Shown in pieces: positions 26,744 through 35,036 of a stretch of DNA of 64,000 nt. A program made the translations under genes and the position numbers. Source of the stretch: Lachnospiraceae bacterium (GTDB lineage Bacteria; Bacillota; Clostridia; Lachnospirales; Lachnospiraceae); contig SVEH01000007.1 in the NCBI GenBank assembly GCA_015057455.1, positions 1 to 64,000 on the forward strand, read 5' to 3'. The notes under the pieces were generated by a model, which saw nothing but the letters and a program-made list of their open reading frames with translations, searched no databases and had not been told where the DNA came from. Each line of letters starts with the position of its first letter. The stretch's first letter is position 1.

Positions 26744-29398
26744 ATGAAAAAGGAACTAGAGAAAACTTATAATCCACATGATATTGAACAAAGATTATAT
26801 GATAAGTGGATAGATAAGAAATATTTTCATGCTGAGGTGGATAGAAGTAAGAAACCATTTACTATTGTTATGCCACCACCAAATATTACAGGTAAACTAC
26901 ACATGGGTCATGCATTAGATAATACTATGCAAGATATTCTTATAAGATATAAGAGAATGAAGGGATTTAATGCTTTATGGATACCAGGAACTGACCATGC
27001 AAGTATATCAACTGAGGTTAAGGTTATTGAGCAACTTAACAAAGAAGGTATTGATAAGGAAGAGCTTGGTAGAGAAGGTTTCCTTAAGAGAACTTGGCAA
27101 TGGAAGGAAGAGTATGGCGGAACTATTACAAGCCAGCTTAGAAAGCTAGGTTCATCATGTGATTGGGATAGAGAAAGATTTACAATGGATGAAGGATGTT
27201 CTAAGGCAGTTGAAGATGTATTTATTAAATTACATGATAAAGGACTTATTTACAAAGGTTCAAGAATTATAAACTGGTGTCCATTATGTAAGACTTCTAT
27301 TTCTGATGCAGAAGTTGAGCATGAAGAGCAAGAAGGACATTTTTGGCATATAAAATACCCTATTGCAGGAGAGGAAGGTAAGTTTGTAGAGATTGCTACA
27401 ACTAGACCAGAGACTTTACTTGGTGATAGTGCAGTTGCAGTTCATCCAGAAGATGAAAGATATCAAGATATTATAGGAAAGAATGTTATTCTACCACTTG
27501 TTAATAGAGAGATTCCAGTTGTTGCAGATTCATATGTTGATAAGGAATTTGGTACAGGTGTTGTTAAGATTACACCTGCTCATGACCCTAACGATTTTGA
27601 AGTTGGTAAGAGACATAACCTTCCAGAGATTAATGTAATGAATGATGATGCTACTATTAATGAAAAAGGTGGCAAATATACTGGAATGCATAGATATGAA
27701 GCTAGAAAAGCTATGGTTAAGGATTTAGAAGACCTTGGTTTGCTAGTTAAAGTTGAAAAACATGTTCATAATGTTGGTACTCATGATAGATGTGGTACAA
27801 CTGTTGAACCATTTATTAAGCCACAATGGTTTGTTAAAATGGATGAGCTTATTAAACCAGCTGTAGAGTCAGTTAAAACAGGAGAAATTAAATTAATTCC
27901 TGAAAGAATGGATAAGACTTTCTATAACTGGACAGATAATATTAGAGATTGGTGTATTTCAAGACAATTGTGGTGGGGACATAGAATACCAGCATATTAT
28001 TGTGACAAATGTGGAGAAACTATTGTTAAAGCAGGAGGAGTACCAGAAGTTTGTCCTAAGTGTGGAGATACTCATTTTACTCAAGATGAAGATACACTTG
28101 ATACATGGTTTAGTTCAGCATTATGGCCATTTTCAACATTAGGATGGCCAGAGAATACAGAAGAATTAGATTATTTCTATCCAACAGATGTACTTGTAAC
28201 TGGGTATGATATTATATTCTTCTGGGTTATAAGAATGATGTTCTCAGGATTTGAACATACTGGTAAGAAACCATTTAGTCATGTATTATTCCATGGTCTT
28301 GTAAGAGATTCACAAGGAAGAAAAATGTCTAAATCACTTGGTAACGGTATAGATCCACTTGAGGTTATAGACAAATACGGTGCGGATGCACTTAGATTTA
28401 CATTAATTACTGGTAATGCACCAGGTAATGATATGCGTTATTATGACGAAAGAGTAGAAGCATCAAGAAATTTTGCTAATAAAGTATGGAATGCATCAAG
28501 ATTTATAATGATGAATCTTGAAAAGGCAGAGATTCCATCTAATATAGATTTATCTACACTTACAGGTGCAGACAAATGGATTCTATCTAAGGTTAATAAA
28601 TTAGCAAAAGAAGTTACTGCTAATATGGACAAATATGAACTAGGAATAGCTGTTCAAAAGGTATATGACTTTATTTGGGAAGAATTTTGTGATTGGTATA
28701 TTGAAATGGTTAAACCTAGATTGTATAATGATAGTGATGCAACAAAGGGAGCAGCATTATGGACATTAAAAACAGTTTTAATTAACTCATTGAAATTACT
28801 TCATCCATATATGCCATTTGTTACAGAAGAGATATTCTGTTACTTGCAAGATGAAGAGGAATCAATTATGATTTCATCATGGCCAGAATATAGAGAAGAT
28901 TATAATTTTGAGGCAGATGAAGAAGCTGTAGAACTTATTAAGGAAGCAGTTAAGAGCATAAGAAATGTTAGAACAAGTATGAATGTGCCACCAAGTAAGA
29001 AAGCTAATGTATTCGTAGTATCTGAAGATAGTAAGGTAAGAGATATATTTGAATCAAGTAGAACATTCTTTGCAACACTTGGTTATGCCGATGAAGTATT
29101 TGTTCAAGCTAATGAAGAAGGAATTGAAAAAGATGCTGTATCAGCAGTTATTTCAAAGGCTAATATATTTATGCCATTTGCTCAATTAGTTGATATAGAA
29201 AAGGAAATAGAACGTCTTAATAAAGAAAAAGCTAAGTTAGAGGGCGAACTTAAGAGAGTTAACGGAATGTTGAACAATGAGAAGTTTGTAAGTAAAGCAC
29301 CTCAAGCTAAGATAGACGAAGAGAAAGCAAAACTTGAGAAGTATACTAATATGATGGAACAAGTTACTGAACGTTTAGAAAGCATAATGTCACGATAA
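26744..29398 (+). CDS. valS: Valyl-tRNA synthetase
   Basis: 884-aa class I aminoacyl-tRNA synthetase that charges tRNA-Val with valine and edits misactivated threonine. The HIGH-type motif HMGH is at 53-56 after [14 protein letters not shown] is at about 527-531. The CP1 editing domain lies between them ([17 protein letters not shown]). Zinc-type Cys pairs (CDKC, CPKC) are near 420-440. The C-terminal coiled coil ([18 protein letters not shown]) typical of ValS is present. AAAGGAGGA precedes the ATG. Expression is controlled by the T-box leader upstream. Confidence 0.98.
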   Translation: MKKELEKTYNPHDIEQRLYDKWIDKKYFHAEVDRSKKPFTIVMPPPNITGKLHMGHALDNTMQDILIRYKRMKGFNALWIPGTDHASISTEVKVIEQLNKEGIDKEELGREGFLKRTWQWKEEYGGTITSQLRKLGSSCDWDRERFTMDEGCSKAVEDVFIKLHDKGLIYKGSRIINWCPLCKTSISDAEVEHEEQEGHFWHIKYPIAGEEGKFVEIATTRPETLLGDSAVAVHPEDERYQDIIGKNVILPLVNREIPVVADSYVDKEFGTGVVKITPAHDPNDFEVGKRHNLPEINVMNDDATINEKGGKYTGMHRYEARKAMVKDLEDLGLLVKVEKHVHNVGTHDRCGTTVEPFIKPQWFVKMDELIKPAVESVKTGEIKLIPERMDKTFYNWTDNIRDWCISRQLWWGHRIPAYYCDKCGETIVKAGGVPEVCPKCGDTHFTQDEDTLDTWFSSALWPFSTLGWPENTEELDYFYPTDVLVTGYDIIFFWVIRMMFSGFEHTGKKPFSHVLFHGLVRDSQGRKMSKSLGNGIDPLEVIDKYGADALRFTLITGNAPGNDMRYYDERVEASRNFANKVWNASRFIMMNLEKAEIPSNIDLSTLTGADKWILSKVNKLAKEVTANMDKYELGIAVQKVYDFIWEEFCDWYIEMVKPRLYNDSDATKGAALWTLKTVLINSLKLLHPYMPFVTEEIFCYLQDEEESIMISSWPEYREDYNFEADEEAVELIKEAVKSIRNVRTSMNVPPSKKANVFVVSEDSKVRDIFESSRTFFATLGYADEVFVQANEEGIEKDAVSAVISKANIFMPFAQLVDIEKEIERLNKEKAKLEGELKRVNGMLNNEKFVSKAPQAKIDEEKAKLEKYTNMMEQVTERLESIMSR

Positions 29399-29433
29399 AA
29401 AAGTATTATGATATTATAATAAAATATAGTATT

Positions 29434-29508
29434 GAAGCCTGTGGAGATAGTAGGTTACGAGGTCTGCGAAGCAGGAAGCCCATTGGCTTTAGACAATGGG
29501 TAGTTAAC
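29434..29508 (+). ncRNA. Orphan IS200/IS605-type right end with omega-RNA-like fold
   Basis: The segment contains GAAGCCTGTGG, then GCGAAGCAGGAAGCCC, then a 7-bp hairpin CCCATTG / CAATGGG (29479-29500), ending in TAGTTAAC (29501-29508). That order, above all GAAGCAGGAAGCCC-hairpin-GGGTAGTT-AC, is what I recall at the right ends of IS200/IS605 elements, where it doubles as the guide-RNA scaffold of TnpB. No tnpA or tnpB lies nearby: valS ends 35 bases upstream and hprK follows. It is best read as a solo end left by an excised or deleted element. Confidence 0.6.
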
Positions 29509-29536
29509 TTATGAAAATATATATGGATATTATAAT
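29509..29536 (+). promoter_or_regulatory. Possible hprK promoter
   Basis: TTATGA (29509-29514), 16-base spacer, TATAAT (29531-29536). The -35 box is weak. It begins right after the orphan IS-type end, so the element may have supplied or displaced promoter sequence. Confidence 0.35.
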
Positions 29537-29560
29537 ATAATGATATGAAAAAAATATAAG

Positions 29561-29604
29561 GTTTGGTAGAGTAATAACTCTACCAAACTTCCCCATTGGG
29601 GAAG
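29561..29604 (+). promoter_or_regulatory. Two abutting perfect hairpins in the hprK leader
   Basis: GTTTGGTAGAGT / ACTCTACCAAAC form a 12-bp stem with an AATA loop (29561-29588). CTTCCCC / GGGGAAG form a second stem with an ATT loop (29588-29604), sharing one base with the first. The ribosome binding site GGAGGG starts at 29607, so the hairpins end just before it. No U-tract follows, so this is not a plain terminator; a translation or mRNA-stability role is more likely. Confidence 0.6.
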
Positions 29605-29616
29605 ATGGAGGGTCTT

Positions 29617-30543
29617 ATGTATAAAGTTAAATTAACAAGTATTATTGAAAAGTTAAAATTAAAGAATTACACACCGGATATTAATATTGAAGAGATTGAA
29701 GTTACTCAAACAGATGTTAATAGACCGGCTTTACAGTTGGCAGGATATTATGATTATTTTGATTCTGATAGAATCCAATTAATCGGTAATGTAGAGAATT
29801 CATATCTACAAAAGAAAACTAAAGAAGAATATGTTAATATTATGGAAGATCTTATGAAGTATAAGGTTCCATGTATTGTTTATTGTAGAAATATAGAAGT
29901 GCCAGAAGAAGTGCTTAAAGTAGCATGTGAGCATGGTATACCTATTTTAGGAACAGAGAAGACAACATCAGCATTTATGGCGGAAGTAATTAGATGGTTG
30001 AATGTGGAACTAGCACAAAGAATTACAATTCATGGTGTACTTGTAGATGTATATGGTGAAGGTGTTCTTATTATGGGCGAAAGTGGTATTGGTAAAAGTG
30101 AGGCCGCTCTTGAATTAATTAAGAGAGGACATCGTTTAGTATCAGATGATGTTGTTGTAATTAAGAGAGTAAGTGATGATACTCTTATTGGTACAGCACC
30201 AGATATTACTCGCCATTTTATTGAACTTAGAGGTATAGGAATAATAGATGTTAAAACACTATTTGGTGTTGAAAGTGTTAAGAATACTCAAGCTATTAAT
30301 TTAGCCATTAAATTAGAAGAATGGGATAAAGAGCAAGAGTATGATAGATTAGGTTTAGAAGAACAATATACAGAGTTTTTAGGTAATAAAGTAGTGTGTC
30401 ATAAGATACCTATAAGACCAGGTAGAAACTTAGCTATTATAGTTGAGTCAGCAGCAGTAAACTATAGACAGAAGAAGATGGGATATAATGCTGCCAAGGA
30501 ATTATATAACAGAGTGACTAATAATATAGGTAAGCATGACTAA
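29617..30543 (+). CDS. hprK: HPr kinase/phosphorylase
   Basis: 308-aa bifunctional enzyme that phosphorylates HPr and Crh on Ser46 using ATP and reverses the reaction with phosphate, controlling carbon catabolite repression. The P-loop GESGIGKS lies at 154-161, preceded by HGVLVDVYGEGVLI. The signature ELRGIGIIDVKTLFG near 200-215 is intact. A TTG at 29596 is in frame upstream, but GGAGGG at 29607-29612 points to the ATG at 29617. A ROK sugar kinase follows and a Crh-like protein lies 4 kb downstream, a coherent carbon-regulation set. Confidence 0.96.
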   Translation: MYKVKLTSIIEKLKLKNYTPDINIEEIEVTQTDVNRPALQLAGYYDYFDSDRIQLIGNVENSYLQKKTKEEYVNIMEDLMKYKVPCIVYCRNIEVPEEVLKVACEHGIPILGTEKTTSAFMAEVIRWLNVELAQRITIHGVLVDVYGEGVLIMGESGIGKSEAALELIKRGHRLVSDDVVVIKRVSDDTLIGTAPDITRHFIELRGIGIIDVKTLFGVESVKNTQAINLAIKLEEWDKEQEYDRLGLEEQYTEFLGNKVVCHKIPIRPGRNLAIIVESAAVNYRQKKMGYNAAKELYNRVTNNIGKHD

Positions 30544-30597
30544 AAGTAAGATTATATTATAATCGAATGACAAACAATATAGGAAACATGATTAAAG
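30500..30597 (+). repeat. Decayed tandem duplication of the hprK 3' end
   Basis: The last 44 bases of hprK (from ATTATATAAC at 30500) are followed by a degraded copy from 30550 to 30597, with matching blocks GAATGAC, ACAATATAGG and CATGATTAAA. The copy is not translated. Confidence 0.55.
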
Positions 30598-30641
30598 AAA
30601 AACATAATTAAACAATTGGCTAGAAAGGACAGGTAATAGTT

Positions 30642-31580
30642 ATGGAAAAATATTGCTTTGGGGTAGATATTGGTGGAACAACAGTTAAGTTGGGATTATT
30701 CACTAATAGCGGTAATTTGGTAGATAAATGGGAGATAACAACTAACAAAGAAGATAAAGGAACACATATATTGTCAGATATTGCCCAAGCAATAGATGTA
30801 AAATTACAAGAGAAGAATATTCAAAAAGATAACGTAATAGGTATTGGTATAGGTGTACCTGGTCCGGTAAAAAAAGCTAGAATAGTAAATAAATGTGTTA
30901 ATTTAGGATGGGATGTTATAGATGTTGTAGAACAGATGACTAAATTGACAGGAGTTAGTAATATAAAGGTTGGTAATGATGCCAATGTAGCAGCTCTTGG
31001 AGAAGCATTAGGAACAGATAATAAAAGAGATAATGTTGTAATGTTAACACTAGGAACAGGTGTAGGTGGTGGCGTTATTATCGACGGTAACATTATATGT
31101 GGTAATAGTGGAGCTGCAGGAGAACTTGGTCATATTCAAGTGAAATTTGATGAAGAAGATTCATGTGGTTGCGGCAAAAAAGGATGTCTAGAACAATATG
31201 CTTCAGCAACAGGAATTGTAAAGGAAGCACATAGATATCTTAAGGCACATAATGATGAATCAAAACTTAGACAGTTAGATAATATTACAGCAAAAGATAT
31301 ATTTGATTTAGCAAAAGAAGGAGATAAGGTAGCACTTATATTGGTTGATTCATTAGGTCAATATCTTGGTGTTGCATGTTCTCATATTGCAAGTGTAGTT
31401 GATCCAGAAGCATTTATAATTGGTGGTGGTGTATCAAAAGCAGGAGATATATTAATTACCAACATAGAGAAGTATTATAATCAATATGCAATGGAGCCTT
31501 TGCGTAATAAACCTTTTGAAATTGCTACATTAGGTAATGATGCAGGAATATTTGGATGCGCAAATATGATTCTAGGATAG
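30642..31580 (+). CDS. glcK: ROK-family glucokinase
   Basis: 312-aa sugar kinase of the ROK family. The ATP-binding start GVDIGGTTVKLGLF (7-20), catalytic GNDANVAALGEALG near 108-121, GTGVGGGVIIDG near 133-144 and the ROK zinc motif CGCGKKGCLEQYAS (about 172-185) are all present. Glucose to glucose-6-phosphate is the expected reaction, in the cytoplasm. AAAGGAC precedes the ATG. Placed between hprK and murB, it supports a carbon-control role for the neighbourhood. Other hexose specificity cannot be excluded. Confidence 0.92.
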   Translation: MEKYCFGVDIGGTTVKLGLFTNSGNLVDKWEITTNKEDKGTHILSDIAQAIDVKLQEKNIQKDNVIGIGIGVPGPVKKARIVNKCVNLGWDVIDVVEQMTKLTGVSNIKVGNDANVAALGEALGTDNKRDNVVMLTLGTGVGGGVIIDGNIICGNSGAAGELGHIQVKFDEEDSCGCGKKGCLEQYASATGIVKEAHRYLKAHNDESKLRQLDNITAKDIFDLAKEGDKVALILVDSLGQYLGVACSHIASVVDPEAFIIGGGVSKAGDILITNIEKYYNQYAMEPLRNKPFEIATLGNDAGIFGCANMILG

Positions 31581-31858
31581 GATAAATAGAATACGACAAT
31601 AAAATACTAGTATAGAATAAATAGAATACTAGAATACGACAATAAAATACTAGTATAGGATAAATAGAATACTAGAATACGATAATAAAATACTAGTATA
31701 GAATAAATAGAATACTAGAATACGATAATAAAATACTAGTATAGAATAAATAGAATACTAGAATACGATAATAAAATACTAGTATAGAATAAATAGAATA
31801 TTAGAATACGACAAATATAATAATAGTATAGAATGGATATAATACTAGAATAGGATGG
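31577..31858 (+). repeat. 43-bp tandem repeat array
   Basis: The landmark AATACG recurs at 31590, 31633, 31676, 31719, 31762 and 31805, exactly 43 bases apart. Each unit reads approximately AATACGATAATAAAATACTAGTATAG followed by AATAAATAGAATACTAG. Most units carry the perfect palindrome ATACTAGTAT. Inner copies are nearly identical and the last ones degrade. There are no unique spacers, so it is not a CRISPR. It fills the whole gap between the ROK kinase and murB and ends about 14 bases before the murB ATG. Confidence 0.9.
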
Positions 31859-31871
31859 ATATAAAAATAAT

Positions 31872-32783
31872 ATGATAAATAAATTGAAAGAAATTGTAGG
31901 ACAGAAGAATGTATATCTAAATGAAGCGATGAGTAAACATACTACTTTTAAAGTAGGTGGACCAGCAGATATATTTGTTGTTCCACAAGATATAGAACAG
32001 GTAAGGCAAGTTGTAGAACTATGTAAATCAAGCAAAGAGAATTACTATATTATAGGTAAAGGTAGTAATTTGTTAGTAGGAGACAAAGGTTTTAGAGGCA
32101 TTATTGTATGTATGTATAACACTCTTGACAAGGTAGAGGTTATACAAGATAATGAAGAATATATGGTTGTTGCAGGAGCAGGGGTAATGCTTAGCAAATT
32201 AGCCAATGTTATATTAGAAAATTCTCTTACAGGTTTTGAATTTGCATCAGGTATACCAGGAACTTTAGGTGGAGCAGTAGCAATGAATGCAGGTGCCTAC
32301 GGTGGAGAAATTAAAGATTGCATAGTTGAAGTGACTGTTTTAGATGATGAAGGTAATATACGAACATTAGGTGTTAGTGAATTGGATTTATCATATAGAA
32401 ATAGTATTATTTTGAAAAAAGGATACGTTGTCTTAGAAGCTAAATTTAGATTTGAAAAAGGTAATTATGAAGATATAAAAGGTAAGATGCTTGAACTTAA
32501 TATGAAACGTAAGGAAAAGCAACCTTTAGAATATCCAAGTGCAGGAAGTACATTTAAGCGACCAGAGGGATATTTTGCAGGAAAACTTATAATGGATTCT
32601 GGATTGGCTGGATTTAGTATTGGTGGTGCACAGGTTTCAGAGAAACATTGTGGATTTGTTATTAACAAAGATTCAGCTACAGCAGCAGACATTATAGAGT
32701 TGATGAAGCAAGTTGATGAGATTGTGTATAAGAATTATAATGTTCATCTTGAACCAGAAGTAAGAATTATAGGTGAATTTTAA
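31872..32783 (+). CDS. murB: UDP-N-acetylenolpyruvoylglucosamine reductase
   Basis: 303-aa flavoenzyme that reduces UDP-GlcNAc-enolpyruvate to UDP-MurNAc in peptidoglycan synthesis. FAD-binding motifs GKGSNLLVGDKGFRG (about 59-73) and GIPGTLGGAVAMNAGAYGGE (about 126-145) are clear. The catalytic Ser is in YPSAGSTFKRP and the catalytic Glu in HLEPEVRIIGEF near the C terminus. It is a short type IIb-like MurB. The ribosome binding site is weak because the upstream repeat array runs almost to the start. rapZ follows 29 bases later. Confidence 0.96.
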   Translation: MINKLKEIVGQKNVYLNEAMSKHTTFKVGGPADIFVVPQDIEQVRQVVELCKSSKENYYIIGKGSNLLVGDKGFRGIIVCMYNTLDKVEVIQDNEEYMVVAGAGVMLSKLANVILENSLTGFEFASGIPGTLGGAVAMNAGAYGGEIKDCIVEVTVLDDEGNIRTLGVSELDLSYRNSIILKKGYVVLEAKFRFEKGNYEDIKGKMLELNMKRKEKQPLEYPSAGSTFKRPEGYFAGKLIMDSGLAGFSIGGAQVSEKHCGFVINKDSATAADIIELMKQVDEIVYKNYNVHLEPEVRIIGEF

Positions 32784-32812
32784 TCGGATTGTAAGAATAC
32801 AGGCGGTGAATT

Positions 32813-33694
32813 ATGAGAATTGTTATAGTTACAGGAATGTCAGGTGCAGGTAAAAGTTCTGCACTAAAGATGCTAGAAGATGCAGGATATTTTTGTGTAG
32901 ATAATATGCCAGTTCCATTGCTACATAATTTTATTCGATTATCAGCAGATAAAACAGTTGAAAACTATAAAGTTGCAGTTGGTGTAGATATAAGAAGTGG
33001 TAATTCCCTAAAGAATCTTGGTAAGATATTAGACGAGGTTGAAGAGGAAGAATATGACTACGAGATTTTATATCTAGACTGTAGTTCAAAAGTTTTGGTT
33101 AAAAGATACAAAGAGACTAGAAGAAATCATCCATTAGCAAGAAAAGGTAGAGTGGATGAGGCTATACAGATTGAAAGAGATATGTTAGAATTTCTAAAGG
33201 ATAGAGCAGATTATATAATTGATACAAGTACTCTTTTAATTAGAGAATTAAAAGCTCAGATAGACAATATATTTGTAAATGAAGGTGAGTTTAAAAACTT
33301 TTATATAACAGTTGTATCTTTTGGATTCAAATATGGCTTAGTTTCAGATGCGGATTTAGTATTTGATGTAAGATTTTTAAGTAACCCATTCTATATTCCA
33401 GAGTTAAAACCTCTTACCGGTAATGATGAAGAGGTGTATAACTATGTAATGGGAAGCGATGGTGCAAAAGAATTCTTAGATAAACTTACAGATATGATTA
33501 AGTTTTTGATTCCTAAGTATATTGAGGAAGGAAAGAATCAGTTAATTGTAGGTGTTGGATGTACAGGTGGAAAGCATCGCTCTGTAACTTTAGCTAATGC
33601 TCTTTATAATGAGTTAAAAGATTTAGATTATGGTCTAAAGGTTGAACATAGAGATATACAAAAAGATTCTATACGAAAAAATACAAAGATATAG
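32813..33694 (+). CDS. rapZ: RapZ/YvcJ-family nucleotide-binding protein
   Basis: 293-aa P-loop protein. The Walker A motif GMSGAGKS is at 8-15 and YFCVDNMPVPLL follows near 26-37. The C-terminal domain has the conserved GCTGGKHRSV and ends in the basic HRDIQKDSIRKN. In E. coli RapZ is an RNase E adaptor sensing glucosamine-6-phosphate; in Bacillus YvcJ is linked to competence. GGCGGTGA precedes the ATG. The order murB-rapZ-whiA-crh is that of Firmicutes, except that the usual yvcK between rapZ and whiA is missing. Confidence 0.95.
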   Translation: MRIVIVTGMSGAGKSSALKMLEDAGYFCVDNMPVPLLHNFIRLSADKTVENYKVAVGVDIRSGNSLKNLGKILDEVEEEEYDYEILYLDCSSKVLVKRYKETRRNHPLARKGRVDEAIQIERDMLEFLKDRADYIIDTSTLLIRELKAQIDNIFVNEGEFKNFYITVVSFGFKYGLVSDADLVFDVRFLSNPFYIPELKPLTGNDEEVYNYVMGSDGAKEFLDKLTDMIKFLIPKYIEEGKNQLIVGVGCTGGKHRSVTLANALYNELKDLDYGLKVEHRDIQKDSIRKNTKI

Positions 33695-33782
33695 GTAACA
33701 GATGTATTAGATATAGGGAGTATAAGTAGAAAAGGTTGTTATAGTAAAGTTAGTTGGATAGTTAATATAGAAAGAGAAGGAT

Positions 33783-34751
33783 ATGTCGTTTTCAAGGAAG
33801 GTAAAAGAGGAGTTATCACATTCAAAAACTGCATCTAGGCATTGTCAGATAGCAGAGCTTGCGGGAATTATTGGAATGTGTGGTAGAATAAAAATATCTG
33901 AAGATAATAAATATCAGATATACGTTCATACCGAGAATATAATGGTTGCTAGAAAGTATCAATATTTAGTGACACAGTTATATGATGTTAATATAGATAC
34001 TGTAGTAAGAAATAGCAGACAAAAGAAGAGTAATTTGTATACAGTTGTTGTAAAAGACCCTACAATTGCAAGGAAGATTTTACAGTCAGTAAAATTACTT
34101 GATATGAATGGCATTGATATTATAGAAGATTTATCTACTATATATAATACCATTATTAGAAATAGTTGTTGTAAAAGAGCATTTTTAAGAGGTGTATTTT
34201 TAGCAACAGGATCAGTAAGTGATCCTAGCAAAGCATATCATTTTGAAATTACATCTATAACAGAAGAAAAGGCACAGCAAATCAAAGAAATTATAGGTTT
34301 TTTTGGAATTGATGCCAAGGTGATTTTAAGAAAGAAATATTACGTTGTATATGTAAAAGAAGGTTCTCAAATTGTAGACTTATTTAATATAATGGAAGCA
34401 CATGTGGCTTTAATGGAATTTGAGAATGTACGAATTTTGAAAGAAATGCGTAATTCAATTAACAGAAAAGTTAATTGCGAAACAGCTAATATTAATAAAA
34501 CAGTTAATGCAGCTTCAAGACAGATAGAAGATATTATGTATATCAAGAATACTGTAGGATTTGGGGAATTATCTGAGAGTTTAGAAGAAGTTGCAAGAGT
34601 TAGAATCGAGCATCCAGATTTGTCTCTTAAAGATTTGGGAGAGATTTTATCTAAGCCAATAGGCAAATCAGGTGTGAATCATAGATTGAAAAAATTAAGT
34701 AGTATTGCTCAGAATATAAGAGAGCAAAACAAGGAGGATATTTTAAAATGA
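33783..34751 (+). CDS. whiA: WhiA-family DNA-binding protein
   Basis: 322-aa protein with an N-terminal degenerate LAGLIDADG homing-endonuclease fold (FSRKVKEELSHSK start; RGVFLATGSVSDPSKAYHFE near 138-157) and a C-terminal helix-turn-helix (HPDLSLKDLGEILSKPIGKS). WhiA is a cell-division or sporulation regulator in actinobacteria and influences division and chromosome segregation in Bacillus. AGAAGGA is close to the ATG. Its last four bases overlap the start of the HPr-like gene (ATGA), so the two are translationally coupled. Confidence 0.95.
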   Translation: MSFSRKVKEELSHSKTASRHCQIAELAGIIGMCGRIKISEDNKYQIYVHTENIMVARKYQYLVTQLYDVNIDTVVRNSRQKKSNLYTVVVKDPTIARKILQSVKLLDMNGIDIIEDLSTIYNTIIRNSCCKRAFLRGVFLATGSVSDPSKAYHFEITSITEEKAQQIKEIIGFFGIDAKVILRKKYYVVYVKEGSQIVDLFNIMEAHVALMEFENVRILKEMRNSINRKVNCETANINKTVNAASRQIEDIMYIKNTVGFGELSESLEEVARVRIEHPDLSLKDLGEILSKPIGKSGVNHRLKKLSSIAQNIREQNKEDILK

Positions 34752-35008
34752 TGGAAAAAAACGTGATTATTAATTTGGAATCAGGATTAGAGGCTAGACC
34801 AGTTGCCCAATTAGTTCAAGTTGCAAGCCAATTTGAAAGCAAAATTTTCTTAGAAGTAGAGGATAAGAAAGTAAATGCAAAGAGTATTATGGGAATGATG
34901 TCACTAGGTTTAGCTACTGGAGAGACAGTTAATATTATTGCGGAAGGTGCAGATGAAGAAATAGCAATAGAAAGTATTGAAAAGTATTTAAGCAATGTAG
35001 AAGCTTAA
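34748..35008 (+). CDS. crh: Crh-like HPr paralogue (Glu15, Ser46)
   Basis: 86-aa protein with the HPr fold. At the position of the PEP-phosphorylated His15 it has Glu (SGLEARPVAQ, Glu15), whereas the regulatory site KSIMGMMSLG keeps Ser46. Bacillus Crh is similarly defective (Gln15) and is phosphorylated only by HprK on Ser46, acting as a CcpA co-repressor rather than a sugar carrier. Position right after whiA is also the Bacillus crh position. So I read it as a regulatory Crh-like protein and not as the PTS carrier. AAGGAGG inside whiA serves the ATG at 34748. A search for a canonical HPr elsewhere in the genome would support this. Confidence 0.85.
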   Translation: MMEKNVIINLESGLEARPVAQLVQVASQFESKIFLEVEDKKVNAKSIMGMMSLGLATGETVNIIAEGADEEIAIESIEKYLSNVEA

Positions 35009-35036
35009 TAGATGGTAGATTTGGAAGGTGTAATAT

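Noticed and set aside
31577..31858. Possible CRISPR array
   Set aside because: Units are contiguous at a 43-base period with no unique spacers, and no cas genes occur in the window.
31736..32035. 99-aa minus-strand frame over the 43-bp repeats and the murB start
   Set aside because: Its repetitive Tyr/Leu/Ile sequence is a by-product of the tandem repeat, and it overlaps a certain gene.
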